DNA of 64,000 nucleotides, from assembly GCA_963837485.1 (NCBI GenBank), contig CAWINP010000004.1:620001-684000 (forward strand), written 5' to 3'. Position 1 is the first letter of the stretch, and each line of letters begins with the position of its first letter. The DNA is from Solirubrobacter sp963837485 (GTDB lineage: Bacteria; Actinomycetota; Thermoleophilia; Solirubrobacterales; Solirubrobacteraceae). Shown here piece after piece: positions 21,752-31,178 of this stretch. The notes beneath the pieces are model-generated. The model made no database searches and was not told where the DNA came from. It saw only the letters and a program-made list of their open reading frames with translations. The translations under genes and the position numbers were made by a program.

Positions 21752-23995
21752 TCAGCCGTCGAGTGCCTTGGCGACGCGCTCGCGAAGCTGCCCGACCGTG
21801 TAGGGCTTGCGGAGAAGGTCGACCGCGTCCTCGTCGAAGCCCCGGCCCGCAAGCCGGCTGTCGGTGTAGCCGGATGAGTAGATCACGCGCAGGTGCGGCC
21901 AGCGCGCGGTGACGTGCTGGACGAGCTCCGGGCCGCCCATCTCCGGCATCACCACGTCGGTGATCATCAGCTCGACGTGAACCGCGTGGCGCTCGAGCAG
22001 CTCCAGCGCCTCGCGCCCGTTGCGCGCCTCGAGCACGCGCCGGCCGTCGGTCTCCAGCACGCGCCGCACGAGCTCGCGCAGCGCCGTCTCGTCCTCGACC
22101 ACGAGCACCATCGGCTCCTCGACCTCCGGGTCGGCCTCCGGGGCGCCGGCCGCCGCCTGTGGCAGGCTCACGGTCACGCGCGTACCGGCGCCCGGCTCTG
22201 ACTCCAGCTGGATCCGCCCGCCCGCCTCGTCGACGATCCCGTAGACGGTCGCCAGCCCGAGCCCCGTGCCCTTGCCCGGCGCCTTGGTGGTGAAGAACGG
22301 CTCGAAGACCCGTGCGCGGACCTCCGGCGGCATGCCCACGCCGTCGTCGCTCACGTGCAGCAGCGCCTGGCCCTCGCGAGCCTCGACGTCGACGCGCAGC
22401 TGCCCGCCTCCCGTCATCGCGTCGCGGGCGTTGATGACGAGGTTCATGAGCACCTGCTCGAGCTGCGCGGGATCGGCCTCGACCAGGACGGTCTGCGGGG
22501 CCAGCGCGAGCGAGAGCTCGATGTCCTCGTCGATCAGGCGGCGCAGCATCGGCTGCACGCCGGCGACGAGCTCGTTGACGTCGACGAGCTCGTGGTGAGG
22601 ATCGCGCCGGCGGCTGAAGGAGAGCAGCTGCTCGGTCAGCGCCTGCGCGCGCTTGGCCGCCTTCTCGATCTGCTGGAGGTCGGCCCGGTCGTGCTCGTCC
22701 TCGATGCGCGCGGACAGCAGGCTGCCGTAGCCGATGATCGCCGTCAGCATGTTGTTGAAGTCGTGCGCGACGCCGCCGGCGAGCTGGCCGACCGCCTGCA
22801 TCTTCTGCGCCTGCAGCAGCTGCGACTCGAGGTCGCGGCGCTCGGTCACGTCGGTCATCAGCCCATGCATGCGCAGCCCGCCGGAGGGCGCGCGGATGAT
22901 GCGGACGCGATCGCGCATCCAGACCGTGCGGCCGTCGGCGGCGCGGATCCGGTACTCCAGCTCGTGGTCGATGCCCCGGCGGATCGCGTCCGCCGCACGC
23001 GCGAGCGTCATCTCGCGGTCGACCGGATCCAGGATCCCGACCCAGAACTCGTCCTCATTGAGCCAGTTGGCGATCGGGTGGCCGAGCAGGCTCTCCGCGC
23101 CGTCGGAGACGAAGCTGAAGCGGCGGCGGTCGGGCTCGTCGGCCTCCCAGACGATCCCGGCGACGTCGCCCAGGATCTCGCGCAGGCGCGCCTCGGCGGC
23201 GCGCGTCGCCTCGTACGCGCGCGACTGCCCGATCGCGAGCGCGATCCGCTCGGCCAGCCGCTCGAGCATCAGCTCGTCCTCCGGCGTGAACGGAGGGTCC
23301 TCGCTGCGGCCGGCGGTCAGCTCGCCGATCCGCTCCCCGTGCAGCCGCAGCGGCGCGCGCAGCGAATGGCGCGTCGTCTCCGGACCGGCGGTGATCTCGC
23401 CGGCCTGCTCGCGCACCTGGATCCCCGCCGCATCGGCGCCGAGCGCGCGGCGCACCGGCTCGAGCATCGCGCGCAGCAGGTCGGGCAGCGAGACGGTGCC
23501 CAGCGCCGCGTCGGACACGGCCTGCACGCCGCGCAGCCGCCGTGCCTCGGTTGCCGCCTCGGCCTCCGCGGCCTGGGCGCGGACGAGCTCGAGCCGCTCG
23601 GCCTCCAGCGCGCGCCGCTCGGTGACGTCGCGCACGACGGTGACGACCAGCGTCTCGGTCTCGGTCGGAAGCGCGCTGAGGCTGATCTCGACCGGGAACT
23701 CGGCGCCGTCGCGGCGGCGGCCGAACAGGTCCAGGCCGATGCCCATCGGCCGCGTGTGCGGGTCGGCCGCGTAGCTCTCGCGGTGGCGGGCGTGGCCGCC
23801 GCGGAAGCGCCCGGGCACGAGCTCGTCGACCGCGAGGCCCTCCAGCTTGCCGCGCTCATAGCCGAACACCGACTCGGCACTGCGATTGGCGAGCAGGATC
23901 CGGCCCGCCGAGTCGACGACGAGGATCCCGTCCGGAGCCGACTCGAGCAGCGCCTCGAACCCCCGCTCGCCGAAGAGCTGCCGCAGATGACTCAT
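21752..23995 (-). CDS. Hybrid sensor histidine kinase (PAS-GAF-PAS-HisKA-HATPase-receiver)
   Basis: A 747-residue soluble kinase without membrane helices. PAS 12-130 (ALLESAPDGILVVD; FGYERGKLEG), GAF 150-265, PAS 275-395. The H box is GGVAHDFNNMLTAIIGYGSL with His411, typical of the HisKA class that carries a C-terminal receiver. ATPase motifs are NLVINARDAM, DDGVGMP and FEPFFTTKAPGKGTGLGL. The receiver (625-745) has Asp680 (MITDVVMPEMGG) and LLRKPY. Phosphate can pass from His411 to its own receiver or to the OmpR regulator encoded just downstream. Confidence 0.92.
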   Translation of the reverse strand: MSHLRQLFGERGFEALLESAPDGILVVDSAGRILLANRSAESVFGYERGKLEGLAVDELVPGRFRGGHARHRESYAADPHTRPMGIGLDLFGRRRDGAEFPVEISLSALPTETETLVVTVVRDVTERRALEAERLELVRAQAAEAEAATEARRLRGVQAVSDAALGTVSLPDLLRAMLEPVRRALGADAAGIQVREQAGEITAGPETTRHSLRAPLRLHGERIGELTAGRSEDPPFTPEDELMLERLAERIALAIGQSRAYEATRAAEARLREILGDVAGIVWEADEPDRRRFSFVSDGAESLLGHPIANWLNEDEFWVGILDPVDREMTLARAADAIRRGIDHELEYRIRAADGRTVWMRDRVRIIRAPSGGLRMHGLMTDVTERRDLESQLLQAQKMQAVGQLAGGVAHDFNNMLTAIIGYGSLLSARIEDEHDRADLQQIEKAAKRAQALTEQLLSFSRRRDPHHELVDVNELVAGVQPMLRRLIDEDIELSLALAPQTVLVEADPAQLEQVLMNLVINARDAMTGGGQLRVDVEAREGQALLHVSDDGVGMPPEVRARVFEPFFTTKAPGKGTGLGLATVYGIVDEAGGRIQLESEPGAGTRVTVSLPQAAAGAPEADPEVEEPMVLVVEDETALRELVRRVLETDGRRVLEARNGREALELLERHAVHVELMITDVVMPEMGGPELVQHVTARWPHLRVIYSSGYTDSRLAGRGFDEDAVDLLRKPYTVGQLRERVAKALDG

Positions 23996-24108
23996 CCGGC
24001 GCCGCGCACCTCGGCTCTAGCGTTCACGCTCCTCCTTCCCCGACGCCAACCGATCGGACAGCCAACGCCGACCTTTTCAGACTACGGGAAGCGGCTGTGC
24101 GCCAGATG

Positions 24109-25309
24109 TCAGCCTGTCACCAGTGAGACAGTTCGAGCGTGCTCGCGCCAGAGGGGCAGGCGGCCGGCGACGCCGAGCGTCTCCAGGTAGTCCTGGTCGA
24201 GCGCCGCGAGGCACGGGGGATGGGCGCGAGACTCGTCCAGCTCGTCCAGCAGCGCCGCGGCGATCGCGACCGCGGCGGTCGCGTCGAAGACCGGGTGCGG
24301 GAGTTCGGGCGCGCGGTGGTGGAACGCGACCGCCTCGACCAGCTCGTGCGGCAGGCCCCAGAGCTCGAGCAGGTGGGCGCCGACCTCGGCGTGCGTGGCG
24401 CCGCGGCGCTCGCGCTCGACCTCGACCAGCGGCCGTCGCTCGCGGGTCGCGACGGCAAGGCAGTCGGCAAGATGCTCGGGCTCCTCCGCGAGCAGCACGA
24501 GCAGCCCGATGTCGTGCAGCAGCGCGCCGGAGAACGCGTTGTCGCGCAGCGCCGGAGTCCTCGAGCAGCGCGCGGGCGAGATGCGCGGCCGTCGCGCCGT
24601 TGCGCTGCAGCCGGCCGATCGAGAAGCCGTCGACCGCCGCGCCCGGCTTGAACGACTCCAGCGCGCCGGCGGAGAGGATCAGCGCCTTCAGCGGATTGAC
24701 GCCGAGGAACACGACGGCTTCGTCGAGGCTCGTGACCTGGCGCGTGCGGCCGAAGTAGGCCGAGTTCGCGAACTGCAGGACGCGCCCGGCCATCGCCACG
24801 TCGCTCGCGACGACGGCGGCGACGTCGTGCAGCGAGGCTTCCGGGTCGGCGAGCAGCGTGGAGATTCGCGAGAACAGATCGGGCACGCACGGCAGCCGCG
24901 ACGCCGCGGTCGCCGCCGAGCGCAGCGGCTCTTCGGAGGTGAGGCCGCGCAGCGCGCACGAACGCTCGACGACGCGGCGCAGGTCGGCGACCTCGCACGG
25001 CTTGCCGAGGAAGCGGTGTGCCACGGCGGCGGCGCGCGCGACGTCGTGGACCTCGGCGCCGCCGGAGAGGACGATCCGGACCGTGCCCGGATGCAGGCGG
25101 CGCACGTGGCCGAGCAGCTCGGCGCCGTCCATGCCCGGCATCCGCATGTCGGACACGACGACGTCGAACTCCTCGCCGGCCATTCGCTCGAGCGCCGCCG
25201 CGCCGCTGGGCGCGAACTCCATCTTCCACTCGCGCCGGCAGGGACGCAGCACGTCCCGCAGGCTCTCGAGCAGCTGGACCTCGTCGTCGACGAACAGGAT
25301 CCGCCTCAC
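24109..25309 (-). pseudogene. Response regulator with HDOD domain, frameshifted
   Basis: The frame from the GTG at 25309 encodes a receiver (FVDDE, Asp54 in SDMRMPGMDG, LGKPCE) and the first half of an HDOD domain (SRISTLLADPEASLHDVAAV; LQFANSAYFGRT; AVVFLGVNPLKALILSAG). At about 24550 one extra G shifts the frame; the other half of the domain (LRDNAFSGALLHDIG, EVGAHLLELWGLPHELVEAV) continues one base out and ends at 24109. The span is 400 codons plus one base. Unless the base is an assembly error, the protein is truncated and given an unrelated Arg-rich tail. The GTG overlaps the stop of the upstream kinase (GTGA). Confidence 0.82.
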
Positions 25310-27498
25310 GCCGCCGCCGCCTCCATGTCGGAGCCGCCGATCGGCAGGCGCACGTGGAACGTGGTGCCGAAGCCCGGCTCGGTCTCGAACGCGATCGTGC
25401 CGCCGTGATGGTCGACGACCATCGTGCGGGCGATCGCCAGGCCCTGGCCGGTGCCGCGGCCGACCTCCTTGGTCGTGAAGAACGGGTCGAAGACGCGGGC
25501 CGCGACGTTGGCGGGAATCCCGCAGCCGCTGTCGGTGATCGAGATCAGCACATAGTCGCGGTCGCGGCGGGCGCGCAGCAGGATCCGCCCGCGGCCGCCG
25601 GTCTCCGCGACGGAGCTCTCGATCGCGTGGGCGGCGTTGACGACGAGGTTCAGGAACACCTGGTTGAGCTCGCCCGCGTTGCCCATGATCGGCGGCAGGT
25701 CGTCGAACTCGGTCTCCACGTCGGCGACGTACTTGTACGCGTTCGCGGCGACGATCAGCGTGTCGCGCAGCGCCGCCGCGACGTCCACCGGCGCCTTCTC
25801 GCTCGTCGGCGGGTGAGCGAAGTCGCGCATCGCGCGCACGATCGTCGCGACCCGTGAGACGCCGTCGGCGCCGCGCTCGAACGCGGGGGGAATGCGCTCG
25901 CGCAGGTAGTCGAGATCGGCGACATCCTTGAGCTCGTCGATGCGCCCGATCACCGCCGGATCGTCCCCGCGCGTGCGCGCCGCGAGCTCAAGCTCGCCAT
26001 AGGCGTCGATCAGCTCGAGCAGGTCGCCGAACGCGTCGCGCAGGAATTCGATCGTGTCGCCGACGAACTGCGTCGGCGTGTTGATCTCGTGCGCGATCCC
26101 GGCCGCGAGCTGCCCGACCGCCTCGAGCTTCTGGGCCAGCCGCAGCTCGCTCTCCATCCGGTCGCGGTCGGCCTCGGCGCGCTTGGCCTCGGTGATGTCG
26201 ACCAGCATCGAGTGCAGGTAGCGGCCGCCGGCGAGAACGCCGCTCACGTCGCGCAGCCAGATCTCCTCGCCGTCCGGACGGGTGACGCGGAACTCCGGTG
26301 CGGAGTCCGGGACCCCGCCGGCGTGCGCGGCGAGCCGGGCGGCCAGCATCGCGAGGTCGTCGGGGTGGATCAGCGAGGCAAAGGCATCCGGGTCGGCCAG
26401 CCACTCCTCGGCGCTCAGCCCCACGATCGCCTCCGCCTGCGGGCTGACGTACACCGGGACCACGGCCTCCCGGCCGGGGACGACCTCGAACATGACGACG
26501 ACGGCGGGGACCTCCTCGACGAGCTGCTGGTAGCGCTCCTCGCTGCGGTCCACCAGGCGCCGGGCGCGGCGGGTCAGCAGCATGAAGCGGATGACGACGA
26601 GCGTGCACAGCAGCGCGCCGCCGAGCATGACCGCGAGCGCGTCCTCACGGTTGATGTCGGGCATCCCGCTGGTGAAGCTGTGCGCGGCCAGCAGCGACGG
26701 GGCGATCAGCGACGTCATCCCGAGCACGAGCGGGCCGGTCGCGTGCAGCTCGGCGTCCGTGCGGTCCTCGAGCTCGCTGACCCGGCGCATCGATCCGACG
26801 ACGGCGGCGAGTCCGATCAGCAGCGGATACACGCCCCAGCCGATGTCCGCCCACTGGCCGGGCACGTAGTCGCCGGACAGCATCAGGTGGTTCCAGAGGA
26901 TGTCGGAGGCGACCAGGCAGGCGGCTCCCGCGGCCAGCAGCCAGAGCGCGCCGGGACGCCCGCGGGGGGCCAGCAGCGTGCGCACGATGCCGGCGATCAG
27001 CGCGACGTCGCAGACCACGTAGGCGACCTGGGAGATCTGCAGGCCGAGCGAGCGATCGGGGTCGTGAAGCGCCGGCTCGACGATCGCGATGCCGACGATC
27101 AAGCCGGCCCCGATCACGAACGCGGCGATGTCGAGCATCACCATCAGCGGCCGCTCGCGGCGCGTGAGCGCGAGCACGAGACCGGCCGCGAGCAGCAGGT
27201 CGGCGACGACCCACGTCCAGTCCGCGATCGACGGCTGCGCGAGCGGCGCGTCGCCGCCGGCGAACACCGGCGCGTACCAGATCAGGGTGGCGACGGCATT
27301 GAGCGCGAGCGACGCGGTGATGGTCGGCCACGCAAGTCCGCCGGGGCGGCGACGGCGGATGCCTTGCAGCGCCCAGAGGAGCCCGGCGGCGGAGGTGGCG
27401 AACGTCGCGGCGCCGTGGACGGCGGTCGAGGCCGGGATGCTCACGGCGACCGCGGCCGTCGCCGCTGTCGCGGCGACGAGGGCGGTCCTGGCGCTCAT
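25306..27498 (-). CDS. Integral-membrane PAS sensor histidine kinase
   Basis: This 730-residue protein starts at the ATG at 27498, in an ATGA overlap with the upstream response regulator stop. About eight transmembrane helices occupy residues 5-305, a polytopic sensor. A PAS domain lies at 315-440 (QAEAIVGLSAEEW; DITEAKR). The H box AAGIAHEINTPTQFVGDT gives His470, and the ATPase region has NAGELNQVFLNLVVNAAHAI and FDPFFTTKEVGRGTGQGL. The catalytic half is closely similar to the kinase at 16576. It sits between two response-regulator genes, which are its likely partners. Confidence 0.92.
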   Translation of the reverse strand: MSARTALVAATAATAAVAVSIPASTAVHGAATFATSAAGLLWALQGIRRRRPGGLAWPTITASLALNAVATLIWYAPVFAGGDAPLAQPSIADWTWVVADLLLAAGLVLALTRRERPLMVMLDIAAFVIGAGLIVGIAIVEPALHDPDRSLGLQISQVAYVVCDVALIAGIVRTLLAPRGRPGALWLLAAGAACLVASDILWNHLMLSGDYVPGQWADIGWGVYPLLIGLAAVVGSMRRVSELEDRTDAELHATGPLVLGMTSLIAPSLLAAHSFTSGMPDINREDALAVMLGGALLCTLVVIRFMLLTRRARRLVDRSEERYQQLVEEVPAVVVMFEVVPGREAVVPVYVSPQAEAIVGLSAEEWLADPDAFASLIHPDDLAMLAARLAAHAGGVPDSAPEFRVTRPDGEEIWLRDVSGVLAGGRYLHSMLVDITEAKRAEADRDRMESELRLAQKLEAVGQLAAGIAHEINTPTQFVGDTIEFLRDAFGDLLELIDAYGELELAARTRGDDPAVIGRIDELKDVADLDYLRERIPPAFERGADGVSRVATIVRAMRDFAHPPTSEKAPVDVAAALRDTLIVAANAYKYVADVETEFDDLPPIMGNAGELNQVFLNLVVNAAHAIESSVAETGGRGRILLRARRDRDYVLISITDSGCGIPANVAARVFDPFFTTKEVGRGTGQGLAIARTMVVDHHGGTIAFETEPGFGTTFHVRLPIGGSDMEAAAA

Positions 27499-28640
27499 GC
27501 CCGGCTCGCGATTCTCAGCGGCTCGCGCACGTATCCGGCGGGCAGGTTGCGCAGCCGCTCGATCAGCTCGGGCGTGACCGGGTTCCCGTGTGCGATCAGC
27601 AGCTGGCCCGCCGACGAGCGCGCGTCGCCCGCCAGCGTCATGCCCTCGCGCAGCTCGTGGACGGCGACCTCGGTCACGCGCATGCCCGTGCCGATGATCC
27701 CCACGGTGCACGCGAACGCGTCCAGCAGCGCCGGGTCGTAGCAGCCGGGGCGGCCGAGCATCGTGTCGAGCGCGAGGCGGCCCGAGCGATCCTCGCGCTC
27801 GAGCGCGAGGAAGTCGCTCGCGATCTTCAGCATGCGCGCGCCGACCGGGAGCATCCCGTCGCGCTCGATCGAGTCGAATCGGCGCTCGTAGTTTGCGAGC
27901 ACCTGCAGCACGCCGTCCAGGCGCGGGATGTTGGCGAGGATGCGCTGCGTGGCGGCGGGCACCCTCGCGACCATCGCGAGCTCGTCCGGGCGTAGGCTCA
28001 CGCCCGAGTACAGCCGCTCGGCCGTCTCGCCGGGCAGCGTGATCGCGCCGACCTGGGCGAGCATCGCGGCGACCTCGATCTCCCAGGCATCCTCGAAGCC
28101 GGTCGACCCCGCGAACTCGGCGACCAGCTTGCGCAGCCGCGCGCCCTGCCCGAAGACCGCGGGGGAGGCAAGGGCCAGGATGTCCGTCAAGGCGCTCACC
28201 GCCCCTCGCAGCGTCTGTTCGAGCAACTCGCGTTCGGTCTTCTGGAGCCGGTGCTGCCAGACCGCGCCCGCACACGCCTGCAGCAGCTCGTCGCGCTCGC
28301 ACGGCTTGGTCAGGAAGCGGAAGATCTGCCCGTCATTGACCGCCTTGACGGCCATGTCGGTGTCGGCGTAGCCGGTCAGGAGCATGCGCACGGCCAGCGG
28401 CGCCACGCGGCGCGCCTCGCGCAGGAATGCCGAGCCGGGCATCTCCGGCATGCGCATGTCGGAGATCACCACGGCGACCTCGTCGCGCTGCGCCTTGAGC
28501 AGCGCGAGCCCGTCGGCGCCGCTGGACGCCACGCGAACGTCGAAGCTGCGCCGCAGGACGTCCTTGAGCCCTTCGAGCACCTGCGGCTCGTCGTCGACGC
28601 ACAGGATGCGAGGTTTCCCTGACGTCGCATTGGCGGACAT
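27495..28640 (-). CDS. Response regulator with degenerate HD-GYP-like output domain
   Basis: A 381-residue protein. The receiver has CVDDEPQ, Asp61 (ISDMRMPEMPG) and LTKPCE. The C-terminal region follows the HD-GYP fold in outline, but the metal ligands are gone: the usual LLHDIGKI is AAMLAQVGAITLPGE, and no HHE or GYP motif is visible. It therefore probably signals by binding rather than by c-di-GMP hydrolysis. It starts at the ATG at 28640 and heads the three-gene unit with the kinase (25306) and the HDOD regulator (24109), all joined by 4-nt overlaps. Confidence 0.85.
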   Translation of the reverse strand: MSANATSGKPRILCVDDEPQVLEGLKDVLRRSFDVRVASSGADGLALLKAQRDEVAVVISDMRMPEMPGSAFLREARRVAPLAVRMLLTGYADTDMAVKAVNDGQIFRFLTKPCERDELLQACAGAVWQHRLQKTERELLEQTLRGAVSALTDILALASPAVFGQGARLRKLVAEFAGSTGFEDAWEIEVAAMLAQVGAITLPGETAERLYSGVSLRPDELAMVARVPAATQRILANIPRLDGVLQVLANYERRFDSIERDGMLPVGARMLKIASDFLALEREDRSGRLALDTMLGRPGCYDPALLDAFACTVGIIGTGMRVTEVAVHELREGMTLAGDARSSAGQLLIAHGNPVTPELIERLRNLPAGYVREPLRIASRA

Positions 28641-28782
28641 ATCTTGCGTATTCGCCGCGGGATCGGCCGGGCTTGAGGGCCGTATGCCGAGCCTTGACCA
28701 TCCTTTGCCGAGCGCTTGCTCAGGCGCGTCGAATGTCAGAACCCACCGCCGAGGGTTGAGACAGACGTCGGATGACCGCGCC

Positions 28783-28800
28783 GATGTGAGCGTTATCATC
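28783..28800. promoter_or_regulatory. LacI/GalR-like imperfect palindrome upstream of GH127 gene
   Basis: GATGTGAGCGTTATCATC is an imperfect dyad with a central CG and a TGTGAGCG half-site like LacI-family operators. It lies 42 bp upstream of the GTG at 28842. The rest of the 200-bp divergent gap (28641-28841) shows no other clear signal. No LacI-type gene is adjacent. Confidence 0.35.
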
Positions 28801-28841
28801 GGCTCTAGAGCGGGAGATTCCACGAGTCGAGGGAGGACGGC

Positions 28842-31178
28842 GTGGACCGAGGCATGCGGCGGCGCGACTTCATGCGCGCATCGGCGGGGGCATCGCTCAC
28901 CGTCATGACGGCGGGCGGGCGGTTTCGGGCGGGTGATGCGCTCGCGGCGCCCGGCGGGGCGGGCGGGCCGGGGTCACTGGCGCCGTACGTGGGTGCGGGA
29001 TCGACGGCGGCGATCCAGCCGTTCCAGCTCCCGCAGGTGACGCTGGGCGCGGGCATGCTCAAGGACAAGCAGGACCGCATGATCTCCTTCGCCCGCGGCT
29101 ACGACGAGCGCCGGTTCCTCGTGCTGTTCAACCAGCTCGCGGGCCGCCCGAACCCGTCCGGCGTCAACCCGCCGGGCGGCTGGGAGGACGGGGGCCTGCT
29201 CAGCGGCCACTGGACCGGCCACTACATGACGATGCTCGCGCAGGCCGCCGGCGCGGGCTTCCCCGACCTGGGCGACAAGCTCGGCTGGGTGGTGAACGAG
29301 CTCGGCGCCTGCCAGGACGCGCTCGCCGACAAGGGGCTGACCGTGCATCCCGGCTACCTGGGCTGCAAGCCGGAGGACACCGTGCTGCGCATCGGGCCGC
29401 CGCGCTTCGCCGTCTACGGCTCCAACCAGAACACCAACAGCTGGGCGCCGTGGTACACGCAGCACAAGATCATGCGCGGCCTCCTCGACGCGTACACGCT
29501 GGCGGGGAACGATCGCGCGCTCGAGATCGCGCTCAAGATGGCCGAGTGGGCGTTCCTGGCGATCACGGTCGGCGACGTGATGCACCCGGACTACTCGGGG
29601 CCGCCCACGCGCAGCGACCTCAACTACATGTGGGACACCTACATCGCCGGCGAGAACGGCGGGTTCAACGAGGTGATGGCCGAGGTCGCGGCGCTGACCG
29701 AGGACCGCCGCTTCCTGCAGATCGCGCGCGCGTTCGACAACCGCGAGTCGCTGTTCGGCGCCTGCCTGGAGGATCGCGACATCCTCGTGTGCGCGCCCGG
29801 CACGCAGCCCGGGCGCCGGCGCCCGCCGCGCCTGCACGCCAACCAGCACGTGCCGAACTTCACCGGCTACATGCGGATCTATGAGCAGAGCGGCGACGAG
29901 CAGTACCGCACGGTGGCGAAGAACTTCTTCGGCATGATCGTCCCGCACCGCATGTTCAGCCACGGCGGGACGAGCGGCGACTACCCCGGCTCCAACGACA
30001 ACATCGAGCAGCTCCAGAACCGCGACAACATCGCGAACGCGATCGCGTCGGGCGGCGCGGAGTCGTGCACGACCTACAACCTCGTGAAGCTGGCGCGCAA
30101 CCTGTTCCTGCACCAGCCGGACCCGAAGTACATGGACTACGTGGAGCGCGGCCTGTTCAACCAGATCGCCGGCACTCGCCAGGACACCAACACCAACTCG
30201 AGCCCCAACGTCACCTACTTCCAGCCGCTGACGCCGGGCAGCCGGCGCAGCTACGGCAACACCGGAACCTGCTGCGGCGGAACCGGAATGGAGAACCACA
30301 CCAAGCACCAGGAGTCGGTGTACTTCCATTCGGCCGACGACACCGAGCTGTGGGTGAACCTGTTCGTCCCCTCGACGCTGAACTGGACGCAACGCGGGTT
30401 CACCGTCGTGCAGGAGACGGACTTCCCGCGCCAGCAGTCGACCCGGCTGACGCTGAACGGCAGCGGGCATCTCACGGTCAGGCTGCGCGTGCCGGGGTGG
30501 GCGGTGAAGGGGTACACCGTCAAGCTCAACGGCGAGGTTCTCTCGCTCGACGCGCGCCCGAGTTCCTACGTGAGCATCGAGCGCGACTGGAGCGCGGGCG
30601 ACACGCTCGAGATCGCGTTCCCGTTCAGCGTCCGGATCGAGCGGGCGATCGATCGGCCCGACACGCAGACGGTGATGTACGGCCCGCTGGCGTATCCGGT
30701 CCTCGGCACGGTGGCGGCGGGCCAGTTCCAGCAGCTCACGCTCTATCGCCATCTCAAGCGCGACGGCGACTACGGGCGGGCGGCGATCACCCCGTCGACG
30801 GGCGTGAGCCTCACGGCCGGCGGCCTCACGCTGCGGCCGCAGTACGTCGGCGACACCCAGCCGCAGTCGATGTACTTCCGGCGCGTCGAGCCGGAGATCG
30901 TGTTCGGCTCGATCGGCACCGGCGTGCCGAACGTCAAGCGCGACGACAACCTGCCCAACTACGACGTCCCGGTCACTGGGATCGTGTCGCCCGGCGACGA
31001 CGGCCTGATGTTCCTGGACATCGTCTGGGATCACGCGCCGTTCGCCGACCACGGCGCGTTCGTCTCGACCGTGGCCTCGACGGCCGGCGCGTTCGTCTCC
31101 GCCGGGGCCCTGACGCAGGCCCAGCGCGCCGCCGTCATCGCGGCCGCGGCGTCCGCCGAGGAGGAGCTGCGGCCATAG
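28842..31178 (+). CDS. GH127 family beta-L-arabinofuranosidase-like glycoside hydrolase, Tat-exported
   Basis: This 778-residue protein starts at a GTG with GGGAGG 5 nt upstream. The N-terminus has a twin-arginine signal (MRRRDFMRA followed by a hydrophobic stretch), so it is exported folded. The catalytic barrel carries the family zinc site: Glu407 and Cys409 in GGAESCTTYNL, and Cys477-Cys478 in TCCGGTGMENHTKHQES. In the characterised member HypBA1 the equivalent residues are Glu338, Cys340, Cys417 and Cys418, the last pair including the nucleophile. It should release L-arabinofuranose from plant glycans or glycoproteins outside the cell. It is followed without a gap by a P450 gene. Confidence 0.9.
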   Translation: MDRGMRRRDFMRASAGASLTVMTAGGRFRAGDALAAPGGAGGPGSLAPYVGAGSTAAIQPFQLPQVTLGAGMLKDKQDRMISFARGYDERRFLVLFNQLAGRPNPSGVNPPGGWEDGGLLSGHWTGHYMTMLAQAAGAGFPDLGDKLGWVVNELGACQDALADKGLTVHPGYLGCKPEDTVLRIGPPRFAVYGSNQNTNSWAPWYTQHKIMRGLLDAYTLAGNDRALEIALKMAEWAFLAITVGDVMHPDYSGPPTRSDLNYMWDTYIAGENGGFNEVMAEVAALTEDRRFLQIARAFDNRESLFGACLEDRDILVCAPGTQPGRRRPPRLHANQHVPNFTGYMRIYEQSGDEQYRTVAKNFFGMIVPHRMFSHGGTSGDYPGSNDNIEQLQNRDNIANAIASGGAESCTTYNLVKLARNLFLHQPDPKYMDYVERGLFNQIAGTRQDTNTNSSPNVTYFQPLTPGSRRSYGNTGTCCGGTGMENHTKHQESVYFHSADDTELWVNLFVPSTLNWTQRGFTVVQETDFPRQQSTRLTLNGSGHLTVRLRVPGWAVKGYTVKLNGEVLSLDARPSSYVSIERDWSAGDTLEIAFPFSVRIERAIDRPDTQTVMYGPLAYPVLGTVAAGQFQQLTLYRHLKRDGDYGRAAITPSTGVSLTAGGLTLRPQYVGDTQPQSMYFRRVEPEIVFGSIGTGVPNVKRDDNLPNYDVPVTGIVSPGDDGLMFLDIVWDHAPFADHGAFVSTVASTAGAFVSAGALTQAQRAAVIAAAASAEEELRP

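Noticed and set aside
18745..21912. Very long plus-strand open frame (1055 codons) opposite the GGDEF-EAL gene and the response regulator
   Set aside because: It is antisense to clear genes, Arg/Gly/Ala/His-rich without domains, and explained by the GC bias that removes stops from the opposite strand.
22355..24190. Plus-strand open frame of 611 codons opposite the hybrid kinase
   Set aside because: Same artefact; the minus-strand frame has complete PAS, GAF, kinase and receiver motifs.
25310..28302. Long upstream extension of the membrane kinase frame
   Set aside because: It would run through the response regulator gene in another frame; the ATGA overlap at 27495-27498 marks the natural start.
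28974..31052. Minus-strand open frame of 692 codons over the GH127 gene
   Set aside because: The GH127 zinc site and Tat signal are on the plus strand; the opposite frame shows no recognisable domain.
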